From contig NZ_CALSBS010000031.1 in assembly GCF_943590815.1 (NCBI RefSeq), forward strand, positions 1-48,612: 48,612 nt of DNA. The letters are read 5' to 3'. Below are positions 8,864-18,271 of the stretch, piece after piece (the stretch's first letter is position 1; every line of letters starts with the position of its first letter). The notes under the pieces are model-generated. The model was not told the DNA's origin. It searched no databases and saw nothing but the letters and a program-made list of their open reading frames with translations. This DNA is from Pseudocitrobacter vendiensis (lineage in GTDB: Bacteria > Pseudomonadota > Gammaproteobacteria > Enterobacterales > Enterobacteriaceae). The translations under genes were made by a program, and so were the position numbers.

Positions 8864-10021
8864 TTACTGCGCCGCAGGCGGGGTTGATTCATCGCTAACG
8901 GCGGTAACCTTCGCGCCGGGATGCACTTTCTGTAAACCGCTGACAATCACCTTGTCGCCCGTCTTCAGCCCGTCGCTAATCAACCATTGGTCGCCAATGG
9001 CCTGAGTGGCGGTTACGTTACGGGTCTCGACGGTGCTGTCATTGTTGACCACCATCACGGTGGCATCACCGCGTGGCGTGCGTGTGACGCCCTGTTGCGG
9101 CACCAGCATGGCATCTGGCTGCACACCTTCATCGATGCGGGCGCGCACAAACATTCCGGGCAGCAATGTATGCTGCGGATTCGGGAAGACGGCGCGCAGA
9201 GTAATAGAATCGGTGCTTTCATCGACGGTGACGTCAGAGAACTGCAGGGTGCCTTTTAGGGGATAAGGCTGGCCATTCTCCATCAGCAGTTCCACGTTGC
9301 TGGCAGTATTCTCTTTTTGCAGATTACCCTGCTCGACGGACTGTTTCAGGCGCATAAAGTCGCTGCTGGACTGTGTTACGTCGACATAGATAGGGTCTAA
9401 CTGTTGTACGGTTGCCAGTTCGGTGGATTGCCCGTTTGTCACCAGTGCGCCTTCCGTCACATTGGATTTACCAATACGTCCGCTGATGGGTGACGTGACT
9501 TTGGTATAAGCCAGATTGATACGCGCGCTCTCAACCGACGCTTTGGCGGCAACGACTACCGCATCCGCCTGACGCGCGTCGGCAATGGCCTGGTCATATT
9601 CTTGCTGGCTGATGTATTTGGTCCCCACCAGCGGCACATAGCGTTTCACCGTCAGGTGGGCAATCTGCGCGGCAGCTTCACTTTTCCCCAGTTCGGCCTT
9701 CGCACTGTCGTAATCGGCCTGATAGGTTGCCGGGTCAATCTGGTACAGCGATTGCCCCGCTTCAACGTCGCTGCCTTCCGTGAAGTGCCGTTGCAGGATG
9801 ATACCGCTGACCTGTGGGCGGACCTGGGCGATGCGGAAGGCAGATGTACGGCCCGGCAGTTCAGTGGTCACCGCCAACGGCGCCGTTTTCACAATGTGCA
9901 CGGTAACCTGCGGTTGCTGCGGATGGGCTTGCGTATCACCCTGATCGTTACAACCGGCAAGTAACGTAGCCGAAAGGATGATGAAGGTGGGCAGGAGTGA
10001 AAACCTGGCGTATTTCGTCAT
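8864..10021 (-). CDS. acrE: efflux periplasmic adaptor lipoprotein AcrE
   Basis: This membrane fusion protein links AcrF to TolC. It has 385 residues. The N terminus [13 protein letters not shown] runs into a lipobox LLAGC (modified Cys24), so it is lipid-anchored in the inner membrane and extends through the periplasm. The order is a beta-barrel/lipoyl segment with [23 protein letters not shown] (about 67-89), a helical hairpin with [11 protein letters not shown], a second lipoyl half ([19 protein letters not shown]) and C-terminal barrel and membrane-proximal domains. It is the first gene of acrEF and divergent from acrS. Confidence 0.95.
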   Translation of the reverse strand: MTKYARFSLLPTFIILSATLLAGCNDQGDTQAHPQQPQVTVHIVKTAPLAVTTELPGRTSAFRIAQVRPQVSGIILQRHFTEGSDVEAGQSLYQIDPATYQADYDSAKAELGKSEAAAQIAHLTVKRYVPLVGTKYISQQEYDQAIADARQADAVVVAAKASVESARINLAYTKVTSPISGRIGKSNVTEGALVTNGQSTELATVQQLDPIYVDVTQSSSDFMRLKQSVEQGNLQKENTASNVELLMENGQPYPLKGTLQFSDVTVDESTDSITLRAVFPNPQHTLLPGMFVRARIDEGVQPDAMLVPQQGVTRTPRGDATVMVVNNDSTVETRNVTATQAIGDQWLISDGLKTGDKVIVSGLQKVHPGAKVTAVSDESTPPAAQ

Positions 10022-10397
10022 TGCAGTTCCTTATAAACTGAAGCTCGCTATTTACCGTTGCGGGGTAATAGAGAAAACAGAGATCGAGAAAATAAATAGT
10101 TTGCTATCCTACAAATAATAAGGTGGCTATGTAAGTAATAGTTATTTATTCACCCTTCGAAAGGCACGCAAACATAAAGTAGAGATAAGATAAGTGTATC
10201 TTTTATTGGCGTCGTGTTTCTAAATATAACGTAATGCCGATGGCTGAAATTATATATTTATGGTGAATATAATTATATTATTTATTTGCTGTGATTATAT
10301 TTGTTATCTCGACGGTTTTTAATGCTTCAGGATGAATTAAAGATAAAATAGTGTCATTATTGCCATATTCATCTTTTCTTCTATGCAGGGTTACGCC
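10022..10397. promoter_or_regulatory. acrE-acrS divergent control region
   Basis: This 376-base AT-rich gap separates divergent acrE and acrS and must hold both promoters. The clearest dyad is at 10187-10202: AAGATA and TATCTT arms around AGTG. No AcrR-type operator was recognised, so I do not assign the AcrS binding site. Confidence 0.4.
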
Positions 10398-11054
10398 ATG
10401 GCGAAAAAAACAAAAGCAGAGGCGCTTAAAACTCGTCAGCTTCTGCTCGAAACGGCGATCGCGCAGTTTGCTGCGCGTGGCGTGACCAATACCACGCTGA
10501 ACGATATCGCCGATGCCGCCCAGGTCACACGTGGCGCTATCTACTGGCACTTTGAGAACAAAGTACAGTTGTTCAATGAAATCTGGCTACAACAGCCGGC
10601 ACTGGGAGAACTGATCACCTTTGACCTTACCGCAGAGTGGCAGAATAACCCATTAAGGTTGATGCGTGAAAAACTGATACTGGGATTGCAATATATTGCA
10701 ACTAATCCCCGTCAGCGGGCATTAATGCAAATTTTGTATCATAAATGTGAATTTCACGAAGAAATGCTTTCGGAGCAATATATTCGTGAAAAGATTGGAT
10801 TCAGCCATCCGCAGATGCGCAGCTTATTGATTCAGGCCATCGCGCAAGGGCAGCTCTCACCCAGTCTGGATTTAGACGTGATATTAATTATTCTGCATGG
10901 TTGCTTTAGTGGGATTGTTAAAAACTGGTTGATGAATCAGTCGCATTACGATTTATTCACGCAAGCTCCCGCGCTGGTGGATAATACGCTACGAATGTTG
11001 GCAAGTAATTATAATTTTGATGAATGCATTATGGCGGAGGGCATTGCAGGATAA
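10398..11054 (+). CDS. acrS: TetR-family repressor AcrS (EnvR)
   Basis: This is a TetR-family repressor next to the pump operon it is expected to control. The frame is open from 10383, but the ATG at 10398 gives MAKKTKAEALKTRQ, the standard family start, and 218 residues. The N-terminal helix-turn-helix spans about residues 30-52 (TLNDIADAAQVTRGAIYWHF), and the rest is a helical ligand-binding and dimer domain. E. coli AcrS (EnvR) is known to repress acrAB as well. It is divergent from acrE. Confidence 0.92.
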   Translation: MAKKTKAEALKTRQLLLETAIAQFAARGVTNTTLNDIADAAQVTRGAIYWHFENKVQLFNEIWLQQPALGELITFDLTAEWQNNPLRLMREKLILGLQYIATNPRQRALMQILYHKCEFHEEMLSEQYIREKIGFSHPQMRSLLIQAIAQGQLSPSLDLDVILIILHGCFSGIVKNWLMNQSHYDLFTQAPALVDNTLRMLASNYNFDECIMAEGIAG

Positions 11055-11097
11055 TATCCGCGTAAGCGATTATCCTGCATGTTACGCACAGCCAGAT

Positions 11098-11262
11098 TTA
11101 CTCCAGTTCGCTGCAGTTCACCAGCTTTAACGGATTGACCGAGTTCATGTTTCTGCACTTGTCCGTTTCCGTTGCCAGCAGCTCTATCCACTGCATCACT
11201 ACCGCATCGAAGAAGAACATAAACAGCGCGAAAACGACAAGCCAACCGTATTTGCGAATCAT
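11098..11262 (-). CDS. yhdU: small membrane protein YhdU
   Basis: This 54-residue protein starts MIRKYGWLVVFALFMFFFDAVV. A longer frame from 11352 exists, but the E. coli YhdU start corresponds to the ATG ending at 11262. It has one transmembrane helix (about residues 6-27) and a conserved tail (LLATETDKCRNMNSVNPLKLVNC) with two cysteines. Its function is unknown. In E. coli yhdJ lies between fis and yhdU, but here yhdU is only 146 bases from fis. Confidence 0.78.
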   Translation of the reverse strand: MIRKYGWLVVFALFMFFFDAVVMQWIELLATETDKCRNMNSVNPLKLVNCSELE

Positions 11263-11354
11263 GAGCCAACCCTGGTATTGGTAACGTGAATGGCAGCAAT
11301 ATACACGAAAATGAGGTTCAGGAAAGCCGAGGAAGAAGGGTTTTACAGACAATA

Positions 11355-11391
11355 AAAAAGGCGCGTCCCCATGCCGAGTAGCGCCTTTTTA
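11355..11391 (-). terminator. terminator after fis
   Basis: AAAAAGGCGC (11355-11364) and GCGCCTTTTT (11381-11390) form a 10-bp stem with a 16-base loop. Both sides carry T runs, so it can act in either direction. It lies 18 bases past the fis stop. Confidence 0.85.
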
Positions 11392-11408
11392 TCCGTCATA
11401 AACGAAAC

Positions 11409-11705
11409 TTAGTTCATGCCGTATTTTTTCAGTTTTTTACGCAGCGTACCGCGGTTGATCCCCATCATGAGAGCAGCACGGGTTTGGTTACCGCGGGTGT
11501 ATTGCATCACCATGTCCAACAGGGGCTGTTCTACTTCAGCCAGTACCAGCTCATACAGATCATTAACATCCTGACCATTCAGTTGAGCAAAATAGTTCTT
11601 CAGTGCCTGTTTAACCGAGTCACGCAGGGGCTTTTGAGTTACCTGATCCTGAGAGTTAACGGTAGAAACGGTCAGTACGTCAGAATTTACGCGTTGTTCG
11701 AACAT
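11409..11705 (-). CDS. fis: nucleoid-associated DNA-binding protein Fis
   Basis: Fis is a small homodimeric nucleoid protein. It bends DNA, activates rRNA and tRNA promoters and stimulates site-specific recombination. The 98-residue sequence is what I remember for E. coli Fis, including the C-terminal helix-turn-helix at about 74-95 ([24 protein letters not shown]). It lies 24 bases downstream of dusB in one operon driven by the strong growth-rate-controlled promoter at 12735-12763. Fis represses its own promoter in E. coli. Its extreme conservation is normal. Confidence 0.97.
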
Positions 11706-11729
11706 AGTTCTGTCAGCTCTTTATTTCTA

Positions 11730-12695
11730 TTACGCAAAATTTTCGAAGTATGCCTCCAACGCCTCCAGCTGTTCGCTGGCATCCTCAATGGCGTTGAATG
11801 TGCGCCGAAACTGGTCATCTGGAGCGTGCTCCTGGAGATACCAGGAGACGTGTTTACGTGCAATTCGGTACCCTTTTGCCTGACCATAAAAGTCGTGCAA
11901 CTCCCGAACATGCGCGCAAAGTAAGCGCTTAACCTCTACCAGAGGCAGAGGGGGCAGCAGCTCCCCAGTGTCCAGATAATGCTGGATTTCCCGAAAGATC
12001 CAGGGTCTTCCCTGAGCTGCGCGGCCTATCATCAGGGCATCAGCCCCCGTATAGTCCAGTACAGCTCTGGCTTTAAGCGGGTCAGTAATGTCGCCATTCG
12101 CGATAACCGGAATGGAAACTTTCTGCTTAACTGCCCGAATACTGTCGTACTCAGCTTCACCATTAAACAAACAGGCGCGTGTGCGTCCGTGAATCGTCAG
12201 GGCCTGAATGCCACAATCTTCAGCCAGTTGGGCAATTTCTTCACAGTTACGGTGCTCAGGAGCCCAGCCAGTGCGAATTTTGAGTGTTACGGGTACGTCC
12301 ACTGCCTTCACGACCGCGGTCAGGATAGACTGCACCTGGTCCGGATACTGCAGTAGGGCTGAGCCCGCGAGCTTGCGATTCACTTTCTTTGCTGGACAGC
12401 CCATATTGATATCAATAATTTGGGCGCCGCTTTCCACATTAATGCGTGCGGCCCATGCCATCTCTTCAGGATCGCTACCGGCGATTTGCACGGTTCGGAT
12501 GCCTGGTTCATCAACGTGCACCATCCGTAAGCGAGACTTATCACTCTCCCAAACCTGCGGGTTAGATGACATCATCTCGGAAACGGTTAAACCTGCTCCC
12601 ATCTCATAGCACAGCGTCCTGAATGGTCTGTCAGTGATGCCAGCCATAGGTGCTGCGATCAGGCGATTTCTGAGCTGATAGTGTCCGATGCGCAT
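11730..12695 (-). CDS. dusB: tRNA-dihydrouridine synthase B
   Basis: DusB is an FMN-dependent enzyme that reduces uridines to dihydrouridine in tRNA. It has 321 residues, as in E. coli. The N-terminal TIM barrel opens with [15 protein letters not shown]. The catalytic cysteine is at 100 in [19 protein letters not shown], and the FMN phosphate region is [19 protein letters not shown]-like ([14 protein letters not shown], about 217-230). A C-terminal helical domain binds tRNA. It is the first gene of the dusB-fis operon. Confidence 0.96.
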   Translation of the reverse strand: MRIGHYQLRNRLIAAPMAGITDRPFRTLCYEMGAGLTVSEMMSSNPQVWESDKSRLRMVHVDEPGIRTVQIAGSDPEEMAWAARINVESGAQIIDINMGCPAKKVNRKLAGSALLQYPDQVQSILTAVVKAVDVPVTLKIRTGWAPEHRNCEEIAQLAEDCGIQALTIHGRTRACLFNGEAEYDSIRAVKQKVSIPVIANGDITDPLKARAVLDYTGADALMIGRAAQGRPWIFREIQHYLDTGELLPPLPLVEVKRLLCAHVRELHDFYGQAKGYRIARKHVSWYLQEHAPDDQFRRTFNAIEDASEQLEALEAYFENFA

Positions 12696-12734
12696 GAGTT
12701 AAGAAATGACCATACTGTGACTGCAAGGCGGCGT

Positions 12735-12763
12735 ATATTACGCATTTTTTGGACGAGATGAAA
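12735..12763 (-). promoter_or_regulatory. fis promoter (dusB-fis operon)
   Basis: On the minus strand, -35 TTTCAT (12758-12763) and -10 TAATAT (12735-12740) are separated by exactly 17 bases and followed by the GC-rich discriminator ACGCCGCC. This is the layout of the E. coli fis promoter, which is shut off by ppGpp/DksA. The AT-rich stretch 12770-12960 upstream probably holds the Fis and IHF sites. Confidence 0.85.
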
Positions 12764-13054
12764 GGCCAAACTTTGAGCAATCAGATGTTGTAGATCAATG
12801 AATCGCAGCTCAAAGGATAGTCAAAAAATAAATGTCTTTAAGAATCATGAGATTAATTCGAGATGGATGTTTTGTGCGCAACGATAAAAAGGTAAAACTT
12901 CTCGTTTTTTCTTACTTCTCATCGGGTAATCACGGCACAAAACGCTGTTTTTATGAGCAAAAATAGGGGGCTATAGTGCGATCTGGATCCCATTTATGGC
13001 CATTGCCAGCAGAAACAAGGGGGAACAGGCGGCCCGGACAGGCCGCCTGAAGGC
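12764..13054. other. AT-rich upstream region of fis and end of prmA
   Basis: About 290 bases with no gene. They hold the upstream region of the fis promoter (expected Fis and IHF sites, not assigned exactly) and a GC-rich stem at 13026-13034 with 13041-13049 just after the prmA stop, which lacks a clear T run. Confidence 0.5.
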
Positions 13055-13936
13055 TTACTTCTTGCGGCCGGTGATCCGACACCACTCTTCTTTCTCGACC
13101 ACTGCGTCGAGGTCGAAGAGGTCAGCATAAGCTTCGCATACGCTTTCTGCCTGGCTCGCCAGAATACCGGAAAGGCCCAGCAAACCACCTGTAACGGGCA
13201 GCACGCTGATTAACGGGGCCAGCTCACGTAACGGGCCCGCAAGGATGTTAGCGACCACCACATCCGCTTTCATGGCGTCTGGCTGGTCCTGCGGCAGATA
13301 AAGTTCCAGACGCTCAGAGACGCCGTTACGTTCAGCGTTATCGCGGCTGGCCTGAATCGCCTGCGGGTCGATATCAATACCGATGGCTTTTGCCGCGCCG
13401 AGCTTCAACGCCGCGATAGCCAGAATGCCGGAGCCGCAGCCGAAATCGATAACGGTTTTGCCCGCCAGATCGAGCCCGTCGAGCCACTGCAAGCACAGAG
13501 AGGTTGTCGGGTGCGTCCCGGTACCAAACGCCAGACCTGGGTCAAGCATCACGTTCACCGCGTTGGCATCCGGCACATCGCGCCAGCTTGGGCAAATCCA
13601 CAGACGCTCGCCGAAACGCATCGGGTGGAAGTTATCCATCCACTCACGTTCCCAGTCTTTATCTTCCAGTTGTTCGATTTTATGCGCAAAACCGGCGCCC
13701 AGTAGCGGATGAAGTTCCAGGGCGGCAACCACCTCTTTCATGTCGGTTTCTGCGTCGAACAGGCCGATAACGTCCGTATCGCCCCACAGGCGGGTTTCAC
13801 CCGGGAGTGGCTCAAACACTGGTGTATCGTGGGTATCCTGGAAGGTGATGGAGACGGCGCCCGTTTCCATCAGCGCATCGCTTAAGTCCTCAGCGTTCGC
13901 GCCGCTGGTGTTCAGTTTCAGTTGGATCCATGGCAT
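13055..13936 (-). CDS. prmA: ribosomal protein L11 methyltransferase
   Basis: PrmA trimethylates lysines and the N terminus of ribosomal protein L11 using S-adenosylmethionine. It has 293 residues, matching E. coli. The N-terminal 60 residues form the L11-binding domain ([10 protein letters not shown] start). The methyltransferase core has [14 protein letters not shown] at about 132-145 and the SAM motif [13 protein letters not shown] at 162-174. It starts 12 bases after the panF stop and is probably co-transcribed with yhdT-panF. Confidence 0.96.
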   Translation of the reverse strand: MPWIQLKLNTSGANAEDLSDALMETGAVSITFQDTHDTPVFEPLPGETRLWGDTDVIGLFDAETDMKEVVAALELHPLLGAGFAHKIEQLEDKDWEREWMDNFHPMRFGERLWICPSWRDVPDANAVNVMLDPGLAFGTGTHPTTSLCLQWLDGLDLAGKTVIDFGCGSGILAIAALKLGAAKAIGIDIDPQAIQASRDNAERNGVSERLELYLPQDQPDAMKADVVVANILAGPLRELAPLISVLPVTGGLLGLSGILASQAESVCEAYADLFDLDAVVEKEEWCRITGRKK

Positions 13937-13948
13937 GGCAAAAACTCT

Positions 13949-15400
13949 TTATTTATCAGTAGACAGTACGACAGTTTGTGGTGCGGATGAACCGAAACGA
14001 TTCCCGACCAGAAACGCCAGCAAACTCAGCATTAACGAAGGCACAATCGGATGGAAGCCCAGGTACTGAATATTAAACGTCGCGAGTACGGCATACAGCA
14101 CGCCGCCTGCGATCATCGCGCTCAGCGCGCCTGCGGCGTTGGCGCGTTCCCAGTAAAGCCCCAGCACCAGTGGCCACAGGAACACGGCTTCCAGGCCGCC
14201 AAAGGCCAGCAGATTCAGCCAGATGATCATCTCTGGCGGACGCCATGCCGCCAGCAGCAGCAGTGCGCCCAGAATCAGGGTAATCGCCGCCGACATCCGC
14301 TTCAGGCGTCGCTCGTTTTGCAACTGCTCCGGGCGCAGGTTCAGGTAGAGATCTTTAATGATCGTAGCGGAACTTTGCAGTAACTGGGCGTTGATTGTCG
14401 ACATTATGGCGGCCATCGGTGCGGCAAGGAAGATCCCGGCGGCGAACGGCGGCAGCACTTTAACCATCAGCGTGGGGATAACCAGATCCGGCACGGTTAA
14501 GTCCGGGATCACCGCACGCCCCAACGCGCCGGCCAGGTGCATACCGAACATCAGGATGGCGACAACGATGGTGCCGATGATGATCCCGCGGTGCACGGCT
14601 TTACTGTCTTTGTAGGAGATGCAGCGCACCGCCGTGTGCGGCAGGCCAATCACCCCGAAGCACACCAGCACCCAGAATGAAGTCATAAAGGTTGGCGACA
14701 GGATATCTTCCGCGCCTTCCGGGCTGACCAGTTTCGGGTCAATGGTTTGCAGCGTCTCAACCGCATGGGTCAAGCCGCCTGCCGCGTGAACGATACCGAC
14801 CAACAGCACGATGGTGCCAACCAGCATCACCAGCCCCTGCATCGTATCGTTGAGTACGCTGGCGCGGAAGCCGCCAAACGCGGTGTAGAGCGCAATACTG
14901 ATACCGAAAATCAGCAGGCCGGTTTCGTAAGGAATTCCCGCTGCCGTTTCCAGCAGACGCGCACCGCCGATAAACTGTACAGTCATTGCGCCGACGAATG
15001 CGATAAGCAGGCTCAGGCTTGCCAGCCACACCAGCAGGCGGCTCTGATAACGCGCAAACAGCATATCGTTCAGCGTGACGGCATTATAACGTCGCGCCAG
15101 AATGGCGAATTTCTTGCCCAGAATCCCCAGCGACAGCCAGACAGCAGGTAGCTGAATCATCGCCAGCAGCACCCAGCCGAGACCATACTTATATGCGGCC
15201 CCAGGCCCGCCGATGAACGAACTGGCGCTGATATAGGTAGCCGTGAGTGTCATCGCCAGCACAATTCCGCCCATCGAGCGGCTACCAAGGAAGTACTCGT
15301 TGAGGAATGTACCTGTAGTCCGTTTGCGCATCGCATAAACCGACAGGCCAAACACCACCACCAGATAAGCGACAAGCGGAAGAATTACCTCAAGCTGCAT
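13949..15400 (-). CDS. panF: sodium/pantothenate symporter
   Basis: PanF imports pantothenate, the precursor of coenzyme A, coupled to sodium ions. The 483-residue sodium-solute-symporter protein has many hydrophobic helices from the N terminus (MQLEVILPLVAYLVVVFGLSVYAM). It includes the family signature region around GGFRASVLNDTMQGLVMLVG. Length equals E. coli PanF. Its start overlaps the yhdT stop by 11 bases, indicating translational coupling. Confidence 0.96.
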   Translation of the reverse strand: MQLEVILPLVAYLVVVFGLSVYAMRKRTTGTFLNEYFLGSRSMGGIVLAMTLTATYISASSFIGGPGAAYKYGLGWVLLAMIQLPAVWLSLGILGKKFAILARRYNAVTLNDMLFARYQSRLLVWLASLSLLIAFVGAMTVQFIGGARLLETAAGIPYETGLLIFGISIALYTAFGGFRASVLNDTMQGLVMLVGTIVLLVGIVHAAGGLTHAVETLQTIDPKLVSPEGAEDILSPTFMTSFWVLVCFGVIGLPHTAVRCISYKDSKAVHRGIIIGTIVVAILMFGMHLAGALGRAVIPDLTVPDLVIPTLMVKVLPPFAAGIFLAAPMAAIMSTINAQLLQSSATIIKDLYLNLRPEQLQNERRLKRMSAAITLILGALLLLAAWRPPEMIIWLNLLAFGGLEAVFLWPLVLGLYWERANAAGALSAMIAGGVLYAVLATFNIQYLGFHPIVPSLMLSLLAFLVGNRFGSSAPQTVVLSTDK

Positions 15401-15632
15401 CGTCTTCCTCCAGCGGAATATCGCGGTAAATCAGTTTCACCATTGCCCAGCACAGCACAATAAAAATCAGCGGGACCAGCAGGCAGGCCATCTCAAACCA
15501 GTGCGGCAGGCCTGTCACACCGATCGCCGAATCAGGTAAGTAAGCAGCCACTAACCACGCAGCAAGATAAAGAAGGGTCAGCCACAGCGCCCAGCGCGCC
15601 TCTTTATGGGCCTGAACAAAACGTGTGTCCAT
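15390..15632 (-). CDS. yhdT: small inner-membrane protein YhdT
   Basis: This 80-residue protein has two predicted transmembrane helices (about 16-38 and 44-70) in sequence such as WALWLTLLYLAAWLVAAYLP. It belongs to the YhdT/DUF997 group, usually encoded directly before panF. It overlaps panF by 11 bases, so a role in or near pantothenate transport is plausible but unproven. It starts 105 bases past accC, separated by the accBC terminator. Confidence 0.88.
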   Translation of the reverse strand: MDTRFVQAHKEARWALWLTLLYLAAWLVAAYLPDSAIGVTGLPHWFEMACLLVPLIFIVLCWAMVKLIYRDIPLEEDDAA

Positions 15633-15697
15633 TTTTTGTCCCTTGTGGATGAAGAAAGCGGGGATTGTACATGAGGGTGAGCGGGAGGGGAAAAAAC

Positions 15698-15723
15698 AAA
15701 AGGCCGGAATATCCGGCCTTTTT
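15698..15723 (-). terminator. terminator of the accBC operon
   Basis: An 11-bp perfect stem (15698-15708 with 15712-15722) is followed on the minus strand by TTTTGTTTTTT. It lies 15 bases after the accC stop and is an efficient intrinsic terminator. Confidence 0.88.
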
Positions 15724-15737
15724 CAATCAATGCAGGC

Positions 15738-17087
15738 TTATTTTTCCTGAAGACCGAGTTTTTTCTCCAGGTAGTGGATGTTAGTGCCACCGTGCTGGAA
15801 GTTCTCGTCATTCATGATGCGGATCTGCAAATCAACGTTGGTTTTGATACCGTCGATGATCAGTTCCTGCAATGCGTTTTTCATACGGGAAATGGCAACG
15901 TCGCGGGTTTCACCGTAGCAAATCAGTTTGCCGATCATTGAGTCATAGTACGGCGGTACTGTGTAGCCCGCGTAGATATGAGATTCCCAACGAACGCCAA
16001 AACCGCCCGGCGCGTGGAAGCGCGTGATTTTACCCGGGCTCGGCAGGAAGGTGTCCGGATCTTCGGCGTTGATACGGCATTCCACCGCATGGCCGCGAAC
16101 CTGCACTTCGTCCTGCTTGATAGAGAGCGGTTGACCTGCGGCGATGCGCAGCTGCTCTTTGATCAGGTCAACGCCAGTGATCATTTCGGTAACCGGGTGT
16201 TCAACCTGAATACGGGTGTTCATTTCAATGAAATAGAACTCGCCGTTTTCGAACAGGAACTCGAAAGTACCCGCTCCGCGATAGCCGATATCCACACACG
16301 CTTTGGCGCAACGTTCGCCGATGTAGCGACGCAGTTCCGGCGTGATGCCCGGTGCTGGTGCTTCTTCAACCACTTTCTGGTGACGACGCTGCATGGAGCA
16401 GTCACGTTCAGCCAGATAGATGGCATTACCCTGACCATCAGCCAGTACCTGGATCTCCACGTGACGTGGATTTTCCAGGTATTTTTCCATATATACCATG
16501 TCATTGTTGAACGCTGATTTGGCTTCAGCTTTCGTCATGGCAATAGACTGCGCCAGGTCAGCGTCGTTGCGCACAACGCGCATACCACGACCGCCGCCGC
16601 CGCCGGAGGCTTTGATAATAACCGGATAACCAATGCGTTTCGCATGGGCACGGTTAACATCCATATCTTCGCCCAGCGGGCCATCAGAGCCTGGTACGGT
16701 CGGTACGCCTGCTTTTTTCATCGCGGTGATTGCAGACACTTTATCGCCCATCAGGCGGATAGTGTCGGCTTTCGGGCCGATGAAGATAAAGCCAGAACGT
16801 TCAACCTGCTCAGCAAAGTTGGCGTTCTCGGAGAGGAAACCATATCCAGGGTGAATAGCTACAGCGCCAGTAATCTCAGCTGCGCTGATGATCGCCGGGA
16901 TGTTCAGGTAGCTTTTTACGGACGGAGCCGGGCCAATACAGACCGTCTCATCCGCCAGCAATACGTGTTTTAAATCGCGGTCCGCGGTGGAGTGCACAGC
17001 GACGGTCTTGATGCCCAGTTCTTTACAGGCACGAAGAATACGCAGTGCGATCTCGCCACGGTTAGCGATGACAATTTTATCCAGCAT
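15738..17087 (-). CDS. accC: acetyl-CoA carboxylase, biotin carboxylase subunit
   Basis: AccC carboxylates the biotin on AccB using ATP and bicarbonate, the first half-reaction of malonyl-CoA formation. A frame extends to 17132, but the family start [12 protein letters not shown] is the ATG ending at 17087 with a GAGG-type ribosome site, giving 449 residues, the E. coli length. It has the glycine-rich ATP-grasp lid GGGGGRGM (about 162-169), the magnesium-binding glutamate and catalytic [14 protein letters not shown] near 287-300, and the C-terminal biotin carboxylase region. It starts 10 bases after accB. Confidence 0.96.
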   Translation of the reverse strand: MLDKIVIANRGEIALRILRACKELGIKTVAVHSTADRDLKHVLLADETVCIGPAPSVKSYLNIPAIISAAEITGAVAIHPGYGFLSENANFAEQVERSGFIFIGPKADTIRLMGDKVSAITAMKKAGVPTVPGSDGPLGEDMDVNRAHAKRIGYPVIIKASGGGGGRGMRVVRNDADLAQSIAMTKAEAKSAFNNDMVYMEKYLENPRHVEIQVLADGQGNAIYLAERDCSMQRRHQKVVEEAPAPGITPELRRYIGERCAKACVDIGYRGAGTFEFLFENGEFYFIEMNTRIQVEHPVTEMITGVDLIKEQLRIAAGQPLSIKQDEVQVRGHAVECRINAEDPDTFLPSPGKITRFHAPGGFGVRWESHIYAGYTVPPYYDSMIGKLICYGETRDVAISRMKNALQELIIDGIKTNVDLQIRIMNDENFQHGGTNIHYLEKKLGLQEK

Positions 17088-17097
17088 CTTCGCCTCG

Positions 17098-17562
17098 TTA
17101 CTCGATGATGACCAGCGGCTCGTCAAATTCAACCGGTTGCCCGCTTTCGACCAGAACGGCTTTCACTACGCCCGCTTTATCAGCTTCGATCTGGTTCATC
17201 ATTTTCATCGCTTCTACGATGCACAGGGTGTCGCCCACGTTAACTTTCTGACCCACTTCCACGAAAGCTTTCGCTTCCGGGCCTGGTGTACGGTAGAAAG
17301 TACCAACCATCGGGGAACGTACGATGTGACCACTGATTTCAGCTTTCGCCGGAGCGGCTTCTGATGCTGCTGCCGGAGCGGCAACAGGCGCTGGCTGAGC
17401 CTGAGCGACCGGTGCGGCATAAGCCTGCTGCATGACCGGGAAGCTGGCTGGCGCGGTTGCGCGGCTGATGCGTACTGACTCTTCGCCTTCAGAAATTTCC
17501 AGTTCAGAAATGCCAGACTCTTCGACCAGCTCGATCAGTTTTTTAATCTTACGAATATCCAT
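17098..17562 (-). CDS. accB: acetyl-CoA carboxylase, biotin carboxyl carrier protein
   Basis: AccB carries biotin between biotin carboxylase (AccC) and the carboxyltransferase. It has 154 residues, two fewer than the E. coli protein I recall. An N-terminal segment (about 1-35) is followed by a flexible alanine/proline-rich linker (about 36-75). The C-terminal biotinyl domain holds [12 protein letters not shown], with the biotinylated lysine at 120. In E. coli AccB limits its own operon through its N terminus. It begins 22 bases after aroQ, so the three genes form one transcript. Confidence 0.96.
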   Translation of the reverse strand: MDIRKIKKLIELVEESGISELEISEGEESVRISRATAPASFPVMQQAYAAPVAQAQPAPVAAPAAASEAAPAKAEISGHIVRSPMVGTFYRTPGPEAKAFVEVGQKVNVGDTLCIVEAMKMMNQIEADKAGVVKAVLVESGQPVEFDEPLVIIE

Positions 17563-17584
17563 GAGTGGGTTCCGTACTCTTTGT

Positions 17585-18037
17585 TTAGTGTGATTGTGAC
17601 AGGCGTTTTACCGCCGTCTGTAACGCGTATGAATAACCATCTGCGCCTAATCCGCATATAACGCCAGCGGAGACATCAGACAGATACGAATGATGGCGAA
17701 ACGGTTCGCGCGCATGCACATTGCTGAGGTGAATCTCGATAAACGGGATACTTACCGCCAACAGTGCATCTCGAAGGGCAACGCTTGTGTGCGTAAACGC
17801 GGCCGGATTAATCAGGATATAGTCGACAATGTCTTTAGCCTGATGAATTCGGTCGATGAGTGCGTACTCCGCGTTGGATTGCAGGTGATCCAGTTCAACG
17901 TTCAATGCTTCCGCTTCACGCTGTAAACCGTTAACGATTTGCGCAAGCGTCAGCGTTCCGTACTTCTCGGGTTCACGGGTGCCGAGCATGTTAAGGTTCG
18001 GGCCGTTTAAAAGCAAAATGCGAAACTTGTCTGCCAT
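17585..18037 (-). CDS. aroQ: type II 3-dehydroquinate dehydratase
   Basis: This 150-residue protein is a small dodecameric type II dehydroquinase of the shikimate pathway, dehydrating 3-dehydroquinate to 3-dehydroshikimate. It has the family start [20 protein letters not shown] with arginine 21 and tyrosine 26, the loop NPAAFTHTS (77-85), and [17 protein letters not shown] (101-117) with histidine 103. As I recall, E. coli K-12 uses only the unrelated type I AroD here. A second dehydroquinase is therefore probably redundant in this organism. It is the first gene of aroQ-accB-accC. Confidence 0.93.
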   Translation of the reverse strand: MADKFRILLLNGPNLNMLGTREPEKYGTLTLAQIVNGLQREAEALNVELDHLQSNAEYALIDRIHQAKDIVDYILINPAAFTHTSVALRDALLAVSIPFIEIHLSNVHAREPFRHHSYLSDVSAGVICGLGADGYSYALQTAVKRLSQSH

Positions 18038-18147
18038 TGTGCTGCTATCTCCTGCAATTCTCCGGTAAAAAACAAAATATACCTTCGATGCGCGATTGTC
18101 ACCTTTTCAGGGGCTTAAAACCCCTGTCAGGAAAACTGAAGTCGCAC

Positions 18148-18175
18148 ATTATAACTATTTCGTAGCATTTGGCAG
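18148..18175 (-). promoter_or_regulatory. candidate promoter of aroQ-accBC
   Basis: On the minus strand a perfect -10 TATAAT (18148-18153) is preceded after 16 bases by CTGCCA (18170-18175; 4 of 6 to TTGACA). The start of transcription would be near 18141, about 104 bases before aroQ and about 580 before accB. A small stem (CAGGGG with CCCCTG, 18108-18126) lies in the leader. Confidence 0.6.
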
Positions 18176-18271
18176 CTAAATACTGGTCTTATCAGGGAAG
18201 ATTATCAACCGCATTCGTGTAAAGTCAGGATGGAGTTCAGTAATTTGCGGTAAACCGCACATATCTCACAG

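Noticed and set aside
10187-10202. Dyad AAGATA-N4-TATCTT as an AcrS operator
   Set aside because: It is a small palindrome in AT-rich DNA, with no known AcrS consensus to compare, so I mention it only within the control region.
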